From assembly GCF_002814095.1 (NCBI RefSeq), contig NZ_CP021913.1, positions 3,533,501-3,597,500 of the forward strand: a DNA stretch of 64,000 bases, in the 5' to 3' direction. Of the stretch, positions 27,881 to 36,903 are shown piece after piece (positions within the stretch are counted from its first letter, which is position 1; each line of letters opens with the position of its first letter). Origin of the DNA: Sagittula sp. P11 (GTDB lineage: Bacteria; Pseudomonadota; Alphaproteobacteria; Rhodobacterales; Rhodobacteraceae). Position numbers and translations under genes: made by a program. The notes below the pieces were generated by a model. That model was not told where the DNA came from. It did no database searches and worked only from the letters and a program-made list of their open reading frames with translations.

Positions 27881-27980
27881 AGGGCGGATGGTCGAGCGGG
27901 CGTTGCGCAGGCATCGTCCGCTTCGGCAATGAAGGGTTCATGTCCTTCAAAGGAATCGCGTGTCAACTTTGGGTTGCACA

Positions 27981-28014
27981 AACCGGCCGACTGAAGGGGT
28001 CTAATCGGCCGGTT
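27981..28014. repeat. Perfect 10-bp inverted repeat downstream of mrp
   Basis: AACCGGCCGA and TCGGCCGGTT flank a 14-base loop. It lies in the 300-base gap between convergent mrp and holB. Without a T-run on either side it may be a weak terminator or mRNA 3' stabiliser. I see no gene in the rest of 27881-28180. Confidence 0.5.
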
Positions 28015-28180
28015 GTTAACCATAGTACGTAATGACACTTGTTCGGATCGCCCCGATTCCCCTGAGCAGCACCGATCATCCCCATTATGGCAAAGGTTAA
28101 TAATTCGTTAACACCTTTTCTCACATGACGCTGCGTCAACGCTGCGGCGCGGCGCAAATGCCACGTTCAGACGGGCGTTT

Positions 28181-29299
28181 TTACGCTGCATGCTGCAGAT
28201 GCAGAAACATATCCGTGATGAGCATGGCCGGATCGACGTTCACGGCACGGGCATGGCGCGCCCTGTCGCCGGCCTTCTGGATCGCCTCCGCCCAAGCGCG
28301 TCCGTGCGCCGCGTCGGGCGCGAGGCGAAGCAGGATTTCCGCTTCGCCCGGCACGATCTCGGGCGGCGGGTGGCCGGTTACACCTGTTCGCGCCAGGCGG
28401 GAGACGAGCCGGTCGGTCAGGGTGAGGGCCAGCGCCAGCCGGTCCTCGCGCCCCTTGCCGGCGCAGCTTTCGGCGAGCGTCAACATTCCGGGCCGGTCGA
28501 GCTGGGGCAGGCTGCCCAGAACCGAGAGGATCTGACGGTACAGACCCAGCCCGTCCTGATTGAACAGACGCACCGCCGTGCCGACCGATCCCTCGGACAG
28601 CATGGTCATGGCCGCGGTGTCGCCGTCGGGGATTTCCACCTGCGCCTGATCTAAGGCAGCCCGCATGTCGTCTTCGTCCAGTGGGCCGAGGCGCAGCGTG
28701 CGGCACCGCGACCGGATCGTCGGCAGCAGTCGGGCGGGTTGGTGGGAGATCAGCAGGAGGGTGGCGCGCGCCGGCGGTTCCTCCAGCATCTTGAGCAGTG
28801 CATTGGCCGCCTGCGTGTTCATCTCGTCCGCGCTATCGACGATAACGACACGCCGTCCGCCATCGGCAGAAGAGAGCGCGAAGAAGTTGAACAGCTTGCG
28901 CACCTCGTCGACGCGGATCAGGTCCGACAGCTTGTCGCCCTTGTCGTTCGCGCCCCGTCTGAGCAGGAACAGGCCCGGTTCTGACCGTGCAAGCACACGA
29001 CGTGCGACAGGATGGTCTGGGGGAATGTCGAGCGAAGCGGGGGGCGTGGGTGCGCCAAAAAGGCCGTCATCCTCCTGCGGCGGCGTTGCCAGCAGGAACC
29101 GGGCGATGCGCCACGCGAGGGTCGCCTTGCCGACGCCCCTTGGTCCGCTGAGCAGCCAGGCATGATGCAGCCGTTGCGAATTGAAGGCGGTCAGGAAGTC
29201 CTGTTCCGCCTGCGCCTGACCGAAGAGGTTGACGGTGGCACGAGGGTGCGGCGCGCCCTCGACGGCATCCGGTTCCGGCAGATCTGCGGGATCAGCCAT
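28181..29299 (-). CDS. holB: DNA polymerase III subunit delta prime
   Basis: The product has 372 residues. It is an AAA+ clamp-loader subunit: LHHAWLLSGPRGVGKATLAW (P-loop region), VVIVDSADEMNTQAANALLK (Walker B region) and LEEPPARATLLLISHQPARL (sensor 1), with the SRC motif TIRSRCRTLRL. The zinc-binding module of some homologues is not evident. ATG at 29299 (MADPADLPEPD) with GGAG upstream is preferred to 29317. It follows tmk by about 50 bases, forming a dac-tmk-holB unit typical of alphaproteobacteria. Confidence 0.9.
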   Translation of the reverse strand: MADPADLPEPDAVEGAPHPRATVNLFGQAQAEQDFLTAFNSQRLHHAWLLSGPRGVGKATLAWRIARFLLATPPQEDDGLFGAPTPPASLDIPPDHPVARRVLARSEPGLFLLRRGANDKGDKLSDLIRVDEVRKLFNFFALSSADGGRRVVIVDSADEMNTQAANALLKMLEEPPARATLLLISHQPARLLPTIRSRCRTLRLGPLDEDDMRAALDQAQVEIPDGDTAAMTMLSEGSVGTAVRLFNQDGLGLYRQILSVLGSLPQLDRPGMLTLAESCAGKGREDRLALALTLTDRLVSRLARTGVTGHPPPEIVPGEAEILLRLAPDAAHGRAWAEAIQKAGDRARHARAVNVDPAMLITDMFLHLQHAA

Positions 29300-29349
29300 G
29301 GCGGGATCGCTCCACATGGCGTTCGGCGCGGCGCGTCACGATCTGTGGC

Positions 29350-29988
29350 TCACGCTTTGACACCCAGCGCCTCCGTCACCGTGGCGTAGATGTCGGAGGC
29401 GACGGTTTCCGGCGCCCTGTTGCCGTCGATCACGCGGATTCGTGCAGGAAACTCCTTCGACAGTGCAAGAAACCCCGCGCGCATCTGGCGCTGAAGCTCG
29501 ATGCCGAAGTCCTCGAACCGCTCTTCGGCGGTGGCGCGGGCCTTCGCCCGGGACAGGCCAGCCTCCGGGTCCATGTCGAGGATGATGGTCAGGTCCGGCT
29601 CCATCCCGATCATCAGGTCGTGCAGCTTGTCGACCGTCCCGCGCAGGCCCTGCCGCCCCTGATACAGTCGGGTGGAGTCGGCGAAGCGGTCGCAGATCAC
29701 GACTTCGCCGCGCGCAAGGGCGGGGCGGATCGTGCGTTCCATGTGGTCGCGGCGCGCGGCGGTGAACAGCAAAAGCTCTGTCTCGGGCGACCAGCGCTCC
29801 GGGTCCCCCTGCAGGACAAGCGCGCGGATTTCCTCCGCCCCCGGCGAGCCGCCGGGTTCACGGGTCAGGCGCGCCGTCAGACCGTCCGCGGTAAGGCGGT
29901 CGGCCAGCATGCGCGCCTGTGTCGATTTGCCGGAGCCGTCGATGCCTTCGAAGGACAGGAACAGCCCGCTTTCACCGGGGCCGTTCAC
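29350..29988 (-). CDS. tmk: Thymidylate kinase
   Basis: The product has 212 residues. P-loop: FEGIDGSGKSTQARMLADRL; DRx motif: VICDRFADSTRLYQG; lid segment EERFEDFGIELQRQM. It phosphorylates dTMP to dTDP. Translation starts at GTG 29988, which overlaps the dac stop (GTGA at 29985-29988), showing coupling within the operon. Confidence 0.94.
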   Translation of the reverse strand: MNGPGESGLFLSFEGIDGSGKSTQARMLADRLTADGLTARLTREPGGSPGAEEIRALVLQGDPERWSPETELLLFTAARRDHMERTIRPALARGEVVICDRFADSTRLYQGRQGLRGTVDKLHDLMIGMEPDLTIILDMDPEAGLSRAKARATAEERFEDFGIELQRQMRAGFLALSKEFPARIRVIDGNRAPETVASDIYATVTEALGVKA

Positions 29989-31166
29989 GAGGCGCCTGCA
30001 TCCCCGGTTGCCTCGGGCGTGTCCGAGAACCGCTTCATCAGGACCTGGCTGACCGTCAGCATCCGGTCCATGAACCCGCCCGCGGCAACGTTGCCTGCAG
30101 CCACCAGCGGAACGCGGGTTTCGGGCAGGCCGTCGGGCTGGATGATGAGTTCCGCCAGTTTCTGGCCCTTGCTGACCGGCGCCTGGATCGGGCCGGTGTA
30201 GACCACCTCGGCCTTGACGCCGCCGGCTGTCATGGTCGGCAGCAGCAGGGTGATGTCCTTCTCGGACACGAGGTCGACGTGATCCTGCGCGCCGAGCCAG
30301 AGTTCTGCCTGCGTGACCGGCTGGTCCTTCTTCACGATGGTCTGTTCCGCGAACTGGCGGAAGGCCCAGTTGACGATCGCCTCAGATTGTTCGGCACGTT
30401 CGCCGGTGGACCCAAGCCCCGTGATGGCGAAGATGATGCGGCGCTGGCCGTTCTTGGCCGACCCGACGAGTCCGTAGCCCGCTTCCTGCGTGTGCCCGGT
30501 CTTCAGCCCGTCGGCCCCGATGTTCAGCGACAGGAGCGGGTTTCGGTTGTTGACATTGGAGGGCGCGCGGCCGTCGAATTCAAAGGTCTTCTCGGCGAAC
30601 ATCGGATAGAAATCCGGGAAGTCCTGGATGATGTGCAGCGCCAGCAGGGTGAGGTCGCGCATCGACATCACGTGCCCGTCCGCAGGCCAGCCGGAGGCGT
30701 TCTTGAACGTCGAATTGGTCATGCCCAGTTGCTGGGCGCGCTGGGTCATGAGGCGCGCGAACCCGGCCTCTGTCCCGTCGGGGGACAGCGCCTCGGCCAG
30801 CACGGCGCAGGCGTCGTTGCCCGAGAGCACGATGATACCGCGCAGCAGGTCTTCCACCCGGACCCGGTCCTTGGTGTTCAGGAACATGGTGGAGCCGGTG
30901 TACGACATCGCGTGTTCGGAGACCGGCAGCCGTTCATCGAGCGAGAGGCGCCCGTCGCGGATCGCCTCGAAGGTGATGTACAGCGTCATCAGCTTCGACA
31001 TGGACGCGGGCGGCACGGCCTCGTCGGCGTTCTTCGCCAGCAGAACGGTTCCGGTGGTCACGTCGATCACGTGCGCGGCGGTGGCCTTCGTATCGAAAGC
31101 CGCAGCCTGCGTGGCCAGAAGGATGGCCGTGCCGGCGGCGAGAAGGCGGCGTGTCGTTTGTCGCAT
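29985..31166 (-). CDS. D-alanyl-D-alanine carboxypeptidase (penicillin-binding protein 5/6 family)
   Basis: The product has 393 residues. A signal peptide (MRQTTRRLLAAGTAILLATQ, then AAAF) leads to the serine beta-lactamase-like fold with SMSK (nucleophile Ser-Lys in PPASMSKLMT), the SGN triad (IVLSGNDACAV) and KTG (DGLKTGHTQEAGYG). A C-terminal PBP5-type domain ends in an amphipathic helix (GFMDRMLTVSQVLMKRF) for membrane attachment. It trims stem pentapeptides in the periplasm. It is the first gene of the unit with tmk and holB. The long open frame to 32300 is a shadow of the next gene. Confidence 0.93.
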   Translation of the reverse strand: MRQTTRRLLAAGTAILLATQAAAFDTKATAAHVIDVTTGTVLLAKNADEAVPPASMSKLMTLYITFEAIRDGRLSLDERLPVSEHAMSYTGSTMFLNTKDRVRVEDLLRGIIVLSGNDACAVLAEALSPDGTEAGFARLMTQRAQQLGMTNSTFKNASGWPADGHVMSMRDLTLLALHIIQDFPDFYPMFAEKTFEFDGRAPSNVNNRNPLLSLNIGADGLKTGHTQEAGYGLVGSAKNGQRRIIFAITGLGSTGERAEQSEAIVNWAFRQFAEQTIVKKDQPVTQAELWLGAQDHVDLVSEKDITLLLPTMTAGGVKAEVVYTGPIQAPVSKGQKLAELIIQPDGLPETRVPLVAAGNVAAGGFMDRMLTVSQVLMKRFSDTPEATGDAGAS

Positions 31167-31435
31167 GGGGGCCTCGGAGTAGATGCTCGATTCTGCTCTG
31201 GGATGTTTATCGCTCATGTGGCTGGCCGTGTCACCCGGCGGTGGCGGCGGATCGCCTGCGACGGACGTACGGTGAGGACACGTCTGCGCGACCGCGCTGG
31301 TGGGTGTCCGGTCACGCAGGCGGCTATTGCGATGAAACAAAAAGAAATAGGGCCGCAGATGCCTTGGCATCGCGGCCCCGTCGCACAGATGTTCGGAAGA
31401 GGCGGCCCGGACAGAGGCACCGGGCGCCCGCATTG

Positions 31436-32374
31436 TCAGTCGGACACCGCGTAGGCATCCTCGAACCCCGAGGACTTGATGGTCTTCAGGAGTTGCTCGC
31501 GCTCCGCCTCCGTCTGGGCGGGGCCGACCACAACGCGCCAGAAGGGTTTGCCCTTCATCGTGCCGGGCTTGACGGTGGGCAGCATGCCCGCTTGCCGCAT
31601 GGCCGTCGCGGTGTTGTTGGCGTTCTCTTCGACCGAGAAGATGCCGATCTGCAGGTAAGGGCGGGCCAGTTTCGAGGCCGATGCCGAGGCAGGCTGCGGC
31701 GCGGCGGCCACGGCGGGCTGCGCAACAACGGTCGTCGCCGGTTCGAGCGCCGCGGTCTGGACCGGCATGATGCTGTCGTCGGAAGGCGCCGCCGGGTCGA
31801 GCGCGCGGGAGGCGCCGTCCAGCACCGGGTCCAGCGCACCTTCGGTCACGTCGGGGGCAGAGGGCAGGGCGCCGTCGGCGGCCATCGCGAGGGGGGAGCC
31901 AAGGGCTTCTTCCGGGGCCGCCATCTCCTCGCGGCGCAGCGCCACCACGTCGAGGTTGGCAGGCGCTCCGGCCAGCATGCCGATCGCCGCGGCGGCGTCC
32001 GAGGACACCTGGATGCGCGGTCCGGGCGAAGACCGTTCCTTGCGGAACAGCGCGCCGATGACGTACTTGCCGTTTGCGGTGTTGCGGATGATGGCGCGTT
32101 CCGGCTCTTCGACGTCGGGGTGCGCGACCCAGACACCGCCGAGCGACGGCCGTCCGTCCCAGAGACCCGCTTCCTTGGCCGAGAAGATTTCCGGCGCTTC
32201 GACGTCGCGCTCGGTGGCCAGTGCGCCACCGGCGGCGCGGGAGACCTGCTCGCCATCGCCCTTGGGCTTGAGGAAACCCGGCATCTGCCCTTCGGAACAT
32301 CCGGTCAGGGCCAACAGGGCGCCCACCATCACGGATGCGCGCAGGGTTCTGCCTTTGGTAGAAAGACTGCTCAT
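31436..32374 (-). CDS. SPOR-domain lipoprotein
   Basis: The product has 312 residues. The lipobox LLALTGC is near residue 26, so the mature protein is lipid-anchored. The C-terminal about 75 residues (YLQIGIFSVEENANNTATAM to FEDAYAVSD) form a SPOR domain, which binds denuded glycan strands at division sites. The middle is Ala/Pro-rich and low-complexity. It lies upstream of the D,D-carboxypeptidase on the same strand, with 270 bases between. The neighbourhood fits peptidoglycan remodelling; a specific enzyme partner is not visible. Confidence 0.83.
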   Translation of the reverse strand: MSSLSTKGRTLRASVMVGALLALTGCSEGQMPGFLKPKGDGEQVSRAAGGALATERDVEAPEIFSAKEAGLWDGRPSLGGVWVAHPDVEEPERAIIRNTANGKYVIGALFRKERSSPGPRIQVSSDAAAAIGMLAGAPANLDVVALRREEMAAPEEALGSPLAMAADGALPSAPDVTEGALDPVLDGASRALDPAAPSDDSIMPVQTAALEPATTVVAQPAVAAAPQPASASASKLARPYLQIGIFSVEENANNTATAMRQAGMLPTVKPGTMKGKPFWRVVVGPAQTEAEREQLLKTIKSSGFEDAYAVSD

Positions 32375-32592
32375 CTTGTGCCTCGTGCCTCTTGTGCCAC
32401 GTGTTGCGCGGCGCCGCGCCGGTTTGCCGGCAACAGCTTTACATCTGCCTCTGGTCGGGCTCTGACGGCCCGTATCCTGCCGGAGAGTAACGTTTTGGGA
32501 TCGGTCTGAAAAGCCTGCATCTTTCCGATGCGCGGATTTTCCGCTCTGCGTGCTTTCAGAATCGTTTTTCAGAAGCTATCGATGCCCGCCAC

Positions 32593-32682
32593 GGAGGTTT
32601 GGCAGAGTGGTCGATTGCGGCGGTCTTGAAAACCGTTGGGCGTGAGAGCGTCCCCAGGGTTCGAATCCCTGAGCCTCCGCCA
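32593..32682 (+). tRNA. tRNA-Ser (anticodon UGA)
   Basis: The 90-base gene includes the encoded CCA. The acceptor stem GGAGGTT pairs with AGCCTCC, the anticodon arm is CGGTCTTGAAAACCG with TGA, a long variable arm (GGGCGTGAGAGCGTCC region) marks a type II tRNA, and the T arm is CAGGGTTCGAATCCCTG. Its 3' end is the repeat unit of the accessory segment described below. Confidence 0.96.
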
Positions 32683-32751
32683 CTTGCACATTGCAAACCC
32701 GAAAACAGGTCCCTCGCGGGGCCTTTTTCTTTATGTGTCAAAGGGGTTTGC
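32674..32751 (+). repeat. Left copy of a degenerate direct repeat (tRNA 3' end)
   Basis: CCTCCGCCACT (tRNA-Ser 3' end) begins the copy and TCAAAGGGGTTTGC (32738-32751) ends it. The same two blocks recur at 34631-34641 and 34697-34710 with nearly the same separation (64 versus 66 bases) and with ATTGC.AACCCG shared between them. This is the pattern of an old att duplication at a tRNA gene. Confidence 0.6.
32708..32728 (+). terminator. Intrinsic terminator after tRNA-Ser
   Basis: GGTCCC/GGGGCC (one G-T pair) has loop TCGC, followed by TTTTT. Confidence 0.75.
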
Positions 32752-32817
32752 AGGTGACCTGCCACGGGATTTTTCCTCCACCGTCGATTAGAGTCCGGCC
32801 CAACCTGAGGACGGACA

Positions 32818-33084
32818 ATGAAGCGAACGAGATTCACGGACGAGCAGATCATCGGCATCCTGGCCGAGCATGAGGCCGGCGCGAAGTGCGCCGATCTATG
32901 CCGCAAGCACGGCATGTCGGAAGGCACCTTCTACAACTGGAAGGCCAAGTTCGGTGGCATGACGGTATCAGAGGCCAAGCGGCTGAAGGCGCTTGAGGAT
33001 GAGAACGCCAAGTTGAAGAAGCTTCTGGCCGAACAGATGCTGGATCTGGCGGCGATGAAGGATCTGGTTTCAAAAAAGTGGTAG
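32818..33084 (+). CDS. IS3-family transposase OrfA
   Basis: The product has 88 residues. A helix-turn-helix ([40 protein letters not shown]) is followed by a leucine-zipper segment ([20 protein letters not shown]). It binds the insertion sequence ends. Near its end the codons pass through A6G (33072-33078), where a -1 shift would fuse it with OrfB. Confidence 0.92.
   Translation: MKRTRFTDEQIIGILAEHEAGAKCADLCRKHGMSEGTFYNWKAKFGGMTVSEAKRLKALEDENAKLKKLLAEQMLDLAAMKDLVSKKW
33072..33078 (+). other. A6G programmed -1 frameshift site
   Basis: AAAAAAG lies two codons before the orfA stop. A -1 shift moves from the orfA frame exactly into the orfB frame, producing the OrfAB transposase. Confidence 0.75.
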
Positions 33085-34007
33085 GGCCCGCGGTGAAGCG
33101 CGAAGTCGTCGCCTATCTTCAGGCTGAGCATGGCCTGTCGGAACGGCGGGCCTGCCACATCGTCGGCGCGGATCGCACGATGATCCGCTATCGATCTCAG
33201 CGCGCGCCGGACACGGTTCTGCGCGGCCGGTTGCGGGACCTGGCCAACGAGCGTCGGCGGTTCGGCTACCGGCGCCTGTTCGTGCTGCTGCGCCGCGAGG
33301 GCGAGCCCTCGGGGATCAATCGGATCTATCGGCTCTACCGCGAAGAAGGGCTGACGGTGCGCAAGCGGAAGGCGCGGCGCAAGGCGGTCGGAACGCGGGC
33401 ACCGATCCTGGTCGAGGCGCGACCGAACGCCCGTTGGTCATTGGATTTCGTCCATGACCAGTTCGCCAACGGCCAGCGCTTCCGCGTGCTCAACGTGGTC
33501 GACGACGTCACCCGGGAATGCCTGGCGGCGATCCCGGACACCTCGATCTCAGGGCGCCGTGTCGCGCGTGAACTGACGGCCCTGATCGAGCGCCGCGGCA
33601 AGCCCGGCATGATTGTCAGCGATAATGGGACGGAGCTGACCAGTAACGCGATCCTGCGGTGGTGTTCCGAGCACCGGGTCGAATGGCACGACATCGCGCC
33701 GGGCAAGCCGATGCAGAACGGTTTCGTCGAAAGCTTCAACGGCCGGATGCGCGACGAGCTGCTCAACGAGACCATGTTCCGCAATCTGGCCCATGCGCGG
33801 ATCGTGATCGCAGCCTGGGCTACGGACTACAACACCGAGCGCCCCCATTCGGCCTTGGATTACCAGACCCCGGCTGCCTACGCGCGGACCCTGACCACCG
33901 CAATCGCCCGCCCCGCTGCGCGAGATGAAAGCTCCGCGCGCCGGGCGATTGCTCAACCTGCGCCAACCGGCGTAAACACTAACCGGGCTCCGGTCGTGGC
34001 TGGATGA
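33078..34007 (+). CDS. IS3-family transposase OrfB (DDE integrase core)
   Basis: The product has 309 residues. An HTH_21 segment ([20 protein letters not shown]) precedes the rve catalytic core: WSLDFVHDQ (first Asp), IVSDNGTEL (second Asp) and [16 protein letters not shown] (Glu). All three DDE residues are present. The apparent GTG start at 33078 is within the frameshift site; natural expression is likely as the OrfAB fusion. Confidence 0.93.
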   Translation: MVGPAVKREVVAYLQAEHGLSERRACHIVGADRTMIRYRSQRAPDTVLRGRLRDLANERRRFGYRRLFVLLRREGEPSGINRIYRLYREEGLTVRKRKARRKAVGTRAPILVEARPNARWSLDFVHDQFANGQRFRVLNVVDDVTRECLAAIPDTSISGRRVARELTALIERRGKPGMIVSDNGTELTSNAILRWCSEHRVEWHDIAPGKPMQNGFVESFNGRMRDELLNETMFRNLAHARIVIAAWATDYNTERPHSALDYQTPAAYARTLTTAIARPAARDESSARRAIAQPAPTGVNTNRAPVVAG

Positions 34008-34181
34008 AAGTTCAGTGGCAGGTCATTTCATCTGCAGATGTGGATGGAGGTTATGGCTTGGGCCGGAGGGGCGGAATGGGTGCGTGGTGGCGAACTGCAG
34101 GCTATTCAGCACACGCAACTTCCCTGCGCAGGTCAGAACTAGTTGCCGCGCAGGGTTTTGCTGACGATGCCCGCGCCGGTT

Positions 34182-34409
34182 TCAGCGCCCAGCCTTGATC
34201 TCCTCCAAATCACGCAGCTCTTGCTGTTCGAACGCCAGCACATCTTCGACACGATAGATCACCCGCCCGCCTAGCTTCATGAAGCGCGGCCCATCGCCGA
34301 TCCACCGCCACCGCTCAAGTGTCCTTGGGCTAATTCTCCATCGGGCAGCCAGCTCGATTTGGCTGAGGCACATTTCTCGCATTTCCGCTTCCTTTCGAAC
34401 GACCACCAT
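34182..34409 (-). CDS. AlpA/excisionase-like helix-turn-helix protein
   Basis: The product has 75 residues. A MerR-type winged HTH of the HTH_17 class: LSQIELAARWRISPRTLERW, then GPRFMKLGGRVIYRVEDVLA. Such proteins act as excisionases or regulators of integrated elements. It lies between the insertion sequence and the right direct repeat, so it is probably a survivor of an element integrated at tRNA-Ser. No integrase remains in the window. Confidence 0.75.
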   Translation of the reverse strand: MVVVRKEAEMREMCLSQIELAARWRISPRTLERWRWIGDGPRFMKLGGRVIYRVEDVLAFEQQELRDLEEIKAGR

Positions 34410-35197
34410 GGTCGCACGACAACGAATGCGTAGAAAGAAAACCTATTCAAGTCAGTGTGTTGGGGACGCTGCGCGTTGCCGGCGGCGCCCTTCGGACAGT
34501 GGGCGCAGCATCAAATTGCCCAGTGAACCGGCGTCGAATTGCGAAAAGTTCCCTAGAAGTCCGTAAGACTCGTAATCCTGCCGGAGCTTCCTCAAGGGTC
34601 ACTGGAGACGGTCCAGTTGGAAGTGCACATCCTCCGCCACTATCATGATTGCGAACCCGTCCAGGCTGCTCATAGGGCGGAGAATTTCCCCTGTTTTCAA
34701 AGGGGTTTGCCGGGCGGGTGCGAACCGGAGAGACGCGGGCCGCAGCTATTTCCGTCTCTAATGGCCTTTGGTCTCTGGTCGGGCGAACCGTGCAGATTTC
34801 GGTTCTGTTGAAAATTTCCTCGCTTTTCCAATGGTGTGACTGGCAGCCCCGCCAAAACCGTGCGCCCTGTTTCCATCGCTAGCGAGTTAAGCAGAGACCG
34901 AACATGCAGGAGGCGTAGACGTTGACCCGCGTCGCCTTGGTGTTTGGCGCTTGCGCGATCTCATCTGGGTTGCGATCGGCGCCAACGATCCGGTCGCCGC
35001 GGTGGACGACGCCGTGAAGATGGATGAGTGCGGTCGACCGACCTGGCACCGCTGAAGTTCGGCAACGACACGACCTCTAACCGACCGACGTGCTCTCCGT
35101 CTCAGCGCTCGCCACCACCGGCACAGCGGGGACAGTCCCGCTGGTCGGCGCCGACACCGGTGACTTCGTCTGTCGAGGATGCAGGCCGGGACCGCCT
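34410..35197. other. Gene-poor accessory stretch
   Basis: No intact gene is supported. It contains the right direct repeat and, on the minus strand at about 34885-35000, a short reading frame encoding NTKATRVNVYASCMFGLC followed by a stop, which reads like the 3' remnant of a protein gene that I cannot identify. Confidence 0.4.
34631..34710 (+). repeat. Right copy of the tRNA-Ser-end direct repeat (attR-like)
   Basis: It starts with CCTCCGCCACT and ends with TCAAAGGGGTTTGC, as in the tRNA-proximal copy; the middle has diverged. No complete tRNA precedes it. Confidence 0.55.
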
Positions 35198-36049
35198 TCA
35201 GGGGCGGCGCTGGAAGAGGATGACCACCAGAGCCAAAAGCGACGACCCCAGCATCAGCAGCAGGGAGACCGCGTTCAGGAGCGGGGTCGAGCCTTCCTTC
35301 AGGCGGTCGAACATGGCGATGGTTAGCGGTGCGTCGGAGCCCACCAGCATCAGCGTGGTGTTGAAGTTCTCGAAGCTCATCAGGAAGGCGACGACCACCG
35401 CGCCGATCATCGCGGGCGCGAGGAAGGGCAGCGTGATCGTGCGCACCGCCGTCAGCCGGTCGGCGCCGAGGTTCAAGGCGGCCTCTTCCAGCGTGCGGTC
35501 GAACTTCTGCAGGCGGGCGGAGATCACCAGCGTCGCGATTGTTGTGATGAAGCTGAACTGCCCGAGGATCACCAGCAGCAGCCCGGGCCGCAGCGCCTGG
35601 ATGTCGATCTGCGCGAGGTCCCAGATGCCGTTCGCCAGAGTGGACGAGAACACCAGGATCGAGATGCCCAGCACGATGCCGGGGATCACCAGCGGCAGCA
35701 GCATCAGCACGTAGAGCAGCCCCTTGCCGCGGAAGGTGTAGCGGTTGAAGAGGAAGGCGTTCGTGGTGCCGACGCAGACCGACAGCACCGCCACACAGAG
35801 GGCGACGAAGGCCGAAGTGCCGACCGCGCGCAGGATGCCGCGTTCGTGGAAGACGCCGATCTGCGGGCGCTCGTCCCCGAAAAACCAGTTCCAGGTGAAG
35901 CCTTCCCACGGCAGGGAGGGGAATTGGCTGTCGTTGAAGGCGAAGACCGCGACCACCGTCAGCGGTAGCGCGAGGTAGACGAAGAATAGCGCCACGTAGC
36001 TGCCGTAGAGCACGCGGAAGGCGCGGGAAGAGGGAATGGTCGGGATCAT
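35198..36049 (-). CDS. Polyamine-type ABC transporter permease (PotC-like)
   Basis: The product has 283 residues and six membrane segments. The EAA loop is EEAALNLGADRLTAVRTITLP. It starts at 36049 with ATGA overlapping the stop of the upstream permease. PotC-type subunits form the channel with a PotB partner. It is last of four genes (solute-binding, ATPase, two permeases). Confidence 0.88.
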   Translation of the reverse strand: MIPTIPSSRAFRVLYGSYVALFFVYLALPLTVVAVFAFNDSQFPSLPWEGFTWNWFFGDERPQIGVFHERGILRAVGTSAFVALCVAVLSVCVGTTNAFLFNRYTFRGKGLLYVLMLLPLVIPGIVLGISILVFSSTLANGIWDLAQIDIQALRPGLLLVILGQFSFITTIATLVISARLQKFDRTLEEAALNLGADRLTAVRTITLPFLAPAMIGAVVVAFLMSFENFNTTLMLVGSDAPLTIAMFDRLKEGSTPLLNAVSLLLMLGSSLLALVVILFQRRP

Positions 36050-36903
36050 CCCATCGTCTCCTTCAGCGTGCGGCCCGTCAGCCGCAGCATCCCCCAGACG
36101 ATCACGGAGCTGAGCACCAGCAGCATGAAGCCGAAGGCGGCCCCAAGCTCCCAGTTCGAGCGGACGATGAACTGGTTGTAGATCATCTCGGTGAACCACA
36201 GGCTGTCCTTGCCGCCCAGCATCGTGGGCGTCAGGTAGTTGCCGAGCGAGAGCATGAAGACCACGATGCAGCCCGACACGATGCCGGGCATGGCGTGGGG
36301 GATGATGATCTCGCGCAGCACCGACAGGCCGCTGCCGCCAAGGTCGTAGCCCGCCTCAATCACGCTGTCGTCGAGGCTTTCCAGTGTCGTGACCAGCGGC
36401 ACCACCATGAAGAGCATCGAGGTATAGACCAGCCCGACCATCATTGTGGCGTCCGTATACAGCAGCTCCACCGGCTGATCGGCGAGGCCGGTCCATTGCA
36501 GCAGGCTCGACACCAGACCGGTCTCGCGCAGCAGGATCATCCAGCCGAAGGTGCGCACCAGCTCCGAGACGTAGAACGGGATCAGGCAGAGCATGAACAG
36601 CACCTGCTGCAACCGCCCCTTGGCCATCTTTGCGATGTAGTAGGAGACCGGGAAGGCGATGACGAGCGTGATGGCCGTCGCCAGCACCGACATGACCGCG
36701 GTGCGCCAGAATGTGCGCAGGTACAGCGGTTCGGTCAGGGCCTTCTCGTACTGTGTGAGGCTGCGCTCGTAGACGCCGAAGCTGATGCGTTCCCTGAGCG
36801 AGATCAGCAGCATGTCGATGTGCGGAATTATGATCAGCAGCCCGAGCCACAGCACCAGCGGCGTGAGCAGCAGGATAAAGGTGATGCGGGACTGGTTGCG
36901 CAT
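36046..36903 (-). CDS. Polyamine-type ABC transporter permease (PotB-like)
   Basis: The product has 285 residues and six membrane segments. EAA-like loop: IEAGYDLGGSGLSVLREIII. The first membrane segment is ITFILLLTPLVLWLGLLIII. Its start shares one base with the ATPase stop (TGATG at 36901-36905), and its stop overlaps the next gene. Confidence 0.88.
   Translation of the reverse strand: MRNQSRITFILLLTPLVLWLGLLIIIPHIDMLLISLRERISFGVYERSLTQYEKALTEPLYLRTFWRTAVMSVLATAITLVIAFPVSYYIAKMAKGRLQQVLFMLCLIPFYVSELVRTFGWMILLRETGLVSSLLQWTGLADQPVELLYTDATMMVGLVYTSMLFMVVPLVTTLESLDDSVIEAGYDLGGSGLSVLREIIIPHAMPGIVSGCIVVFMLSLGNYLTPTMLGGKDSLWFTEMIYNQFIVRSNWELGAAFGFMLLVLSSVIVWGMLRLTGRTLKETMG

Larger units (their letters stand above)
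32755..34025 (+). mobile_element. IS3-family insertion sequence, IS407-like
   Basis: The element is 1271 bases long. Terminal inverted repeats begin TGACCTGCCAC at both ends (32755 rightwards and 34025 leftwards), with imperfect matching for about 28 bases. It encodes orfA and orfB in overlapping frames with an A6G slippery site, the IS3-family arrangement. Both reading frames are intact. The flanks CAGG (left) and TTTC (right) are different, so no target-site duplication is seen. Confidence 0.9.

Noticed and set aside
34887..35909. 340-residue minus-strand open frame overlapping the PotC-like permease
   Set aside because: Out of frame with the conserved permease; residues are Arg/Pro/His-rich without membrane segments.
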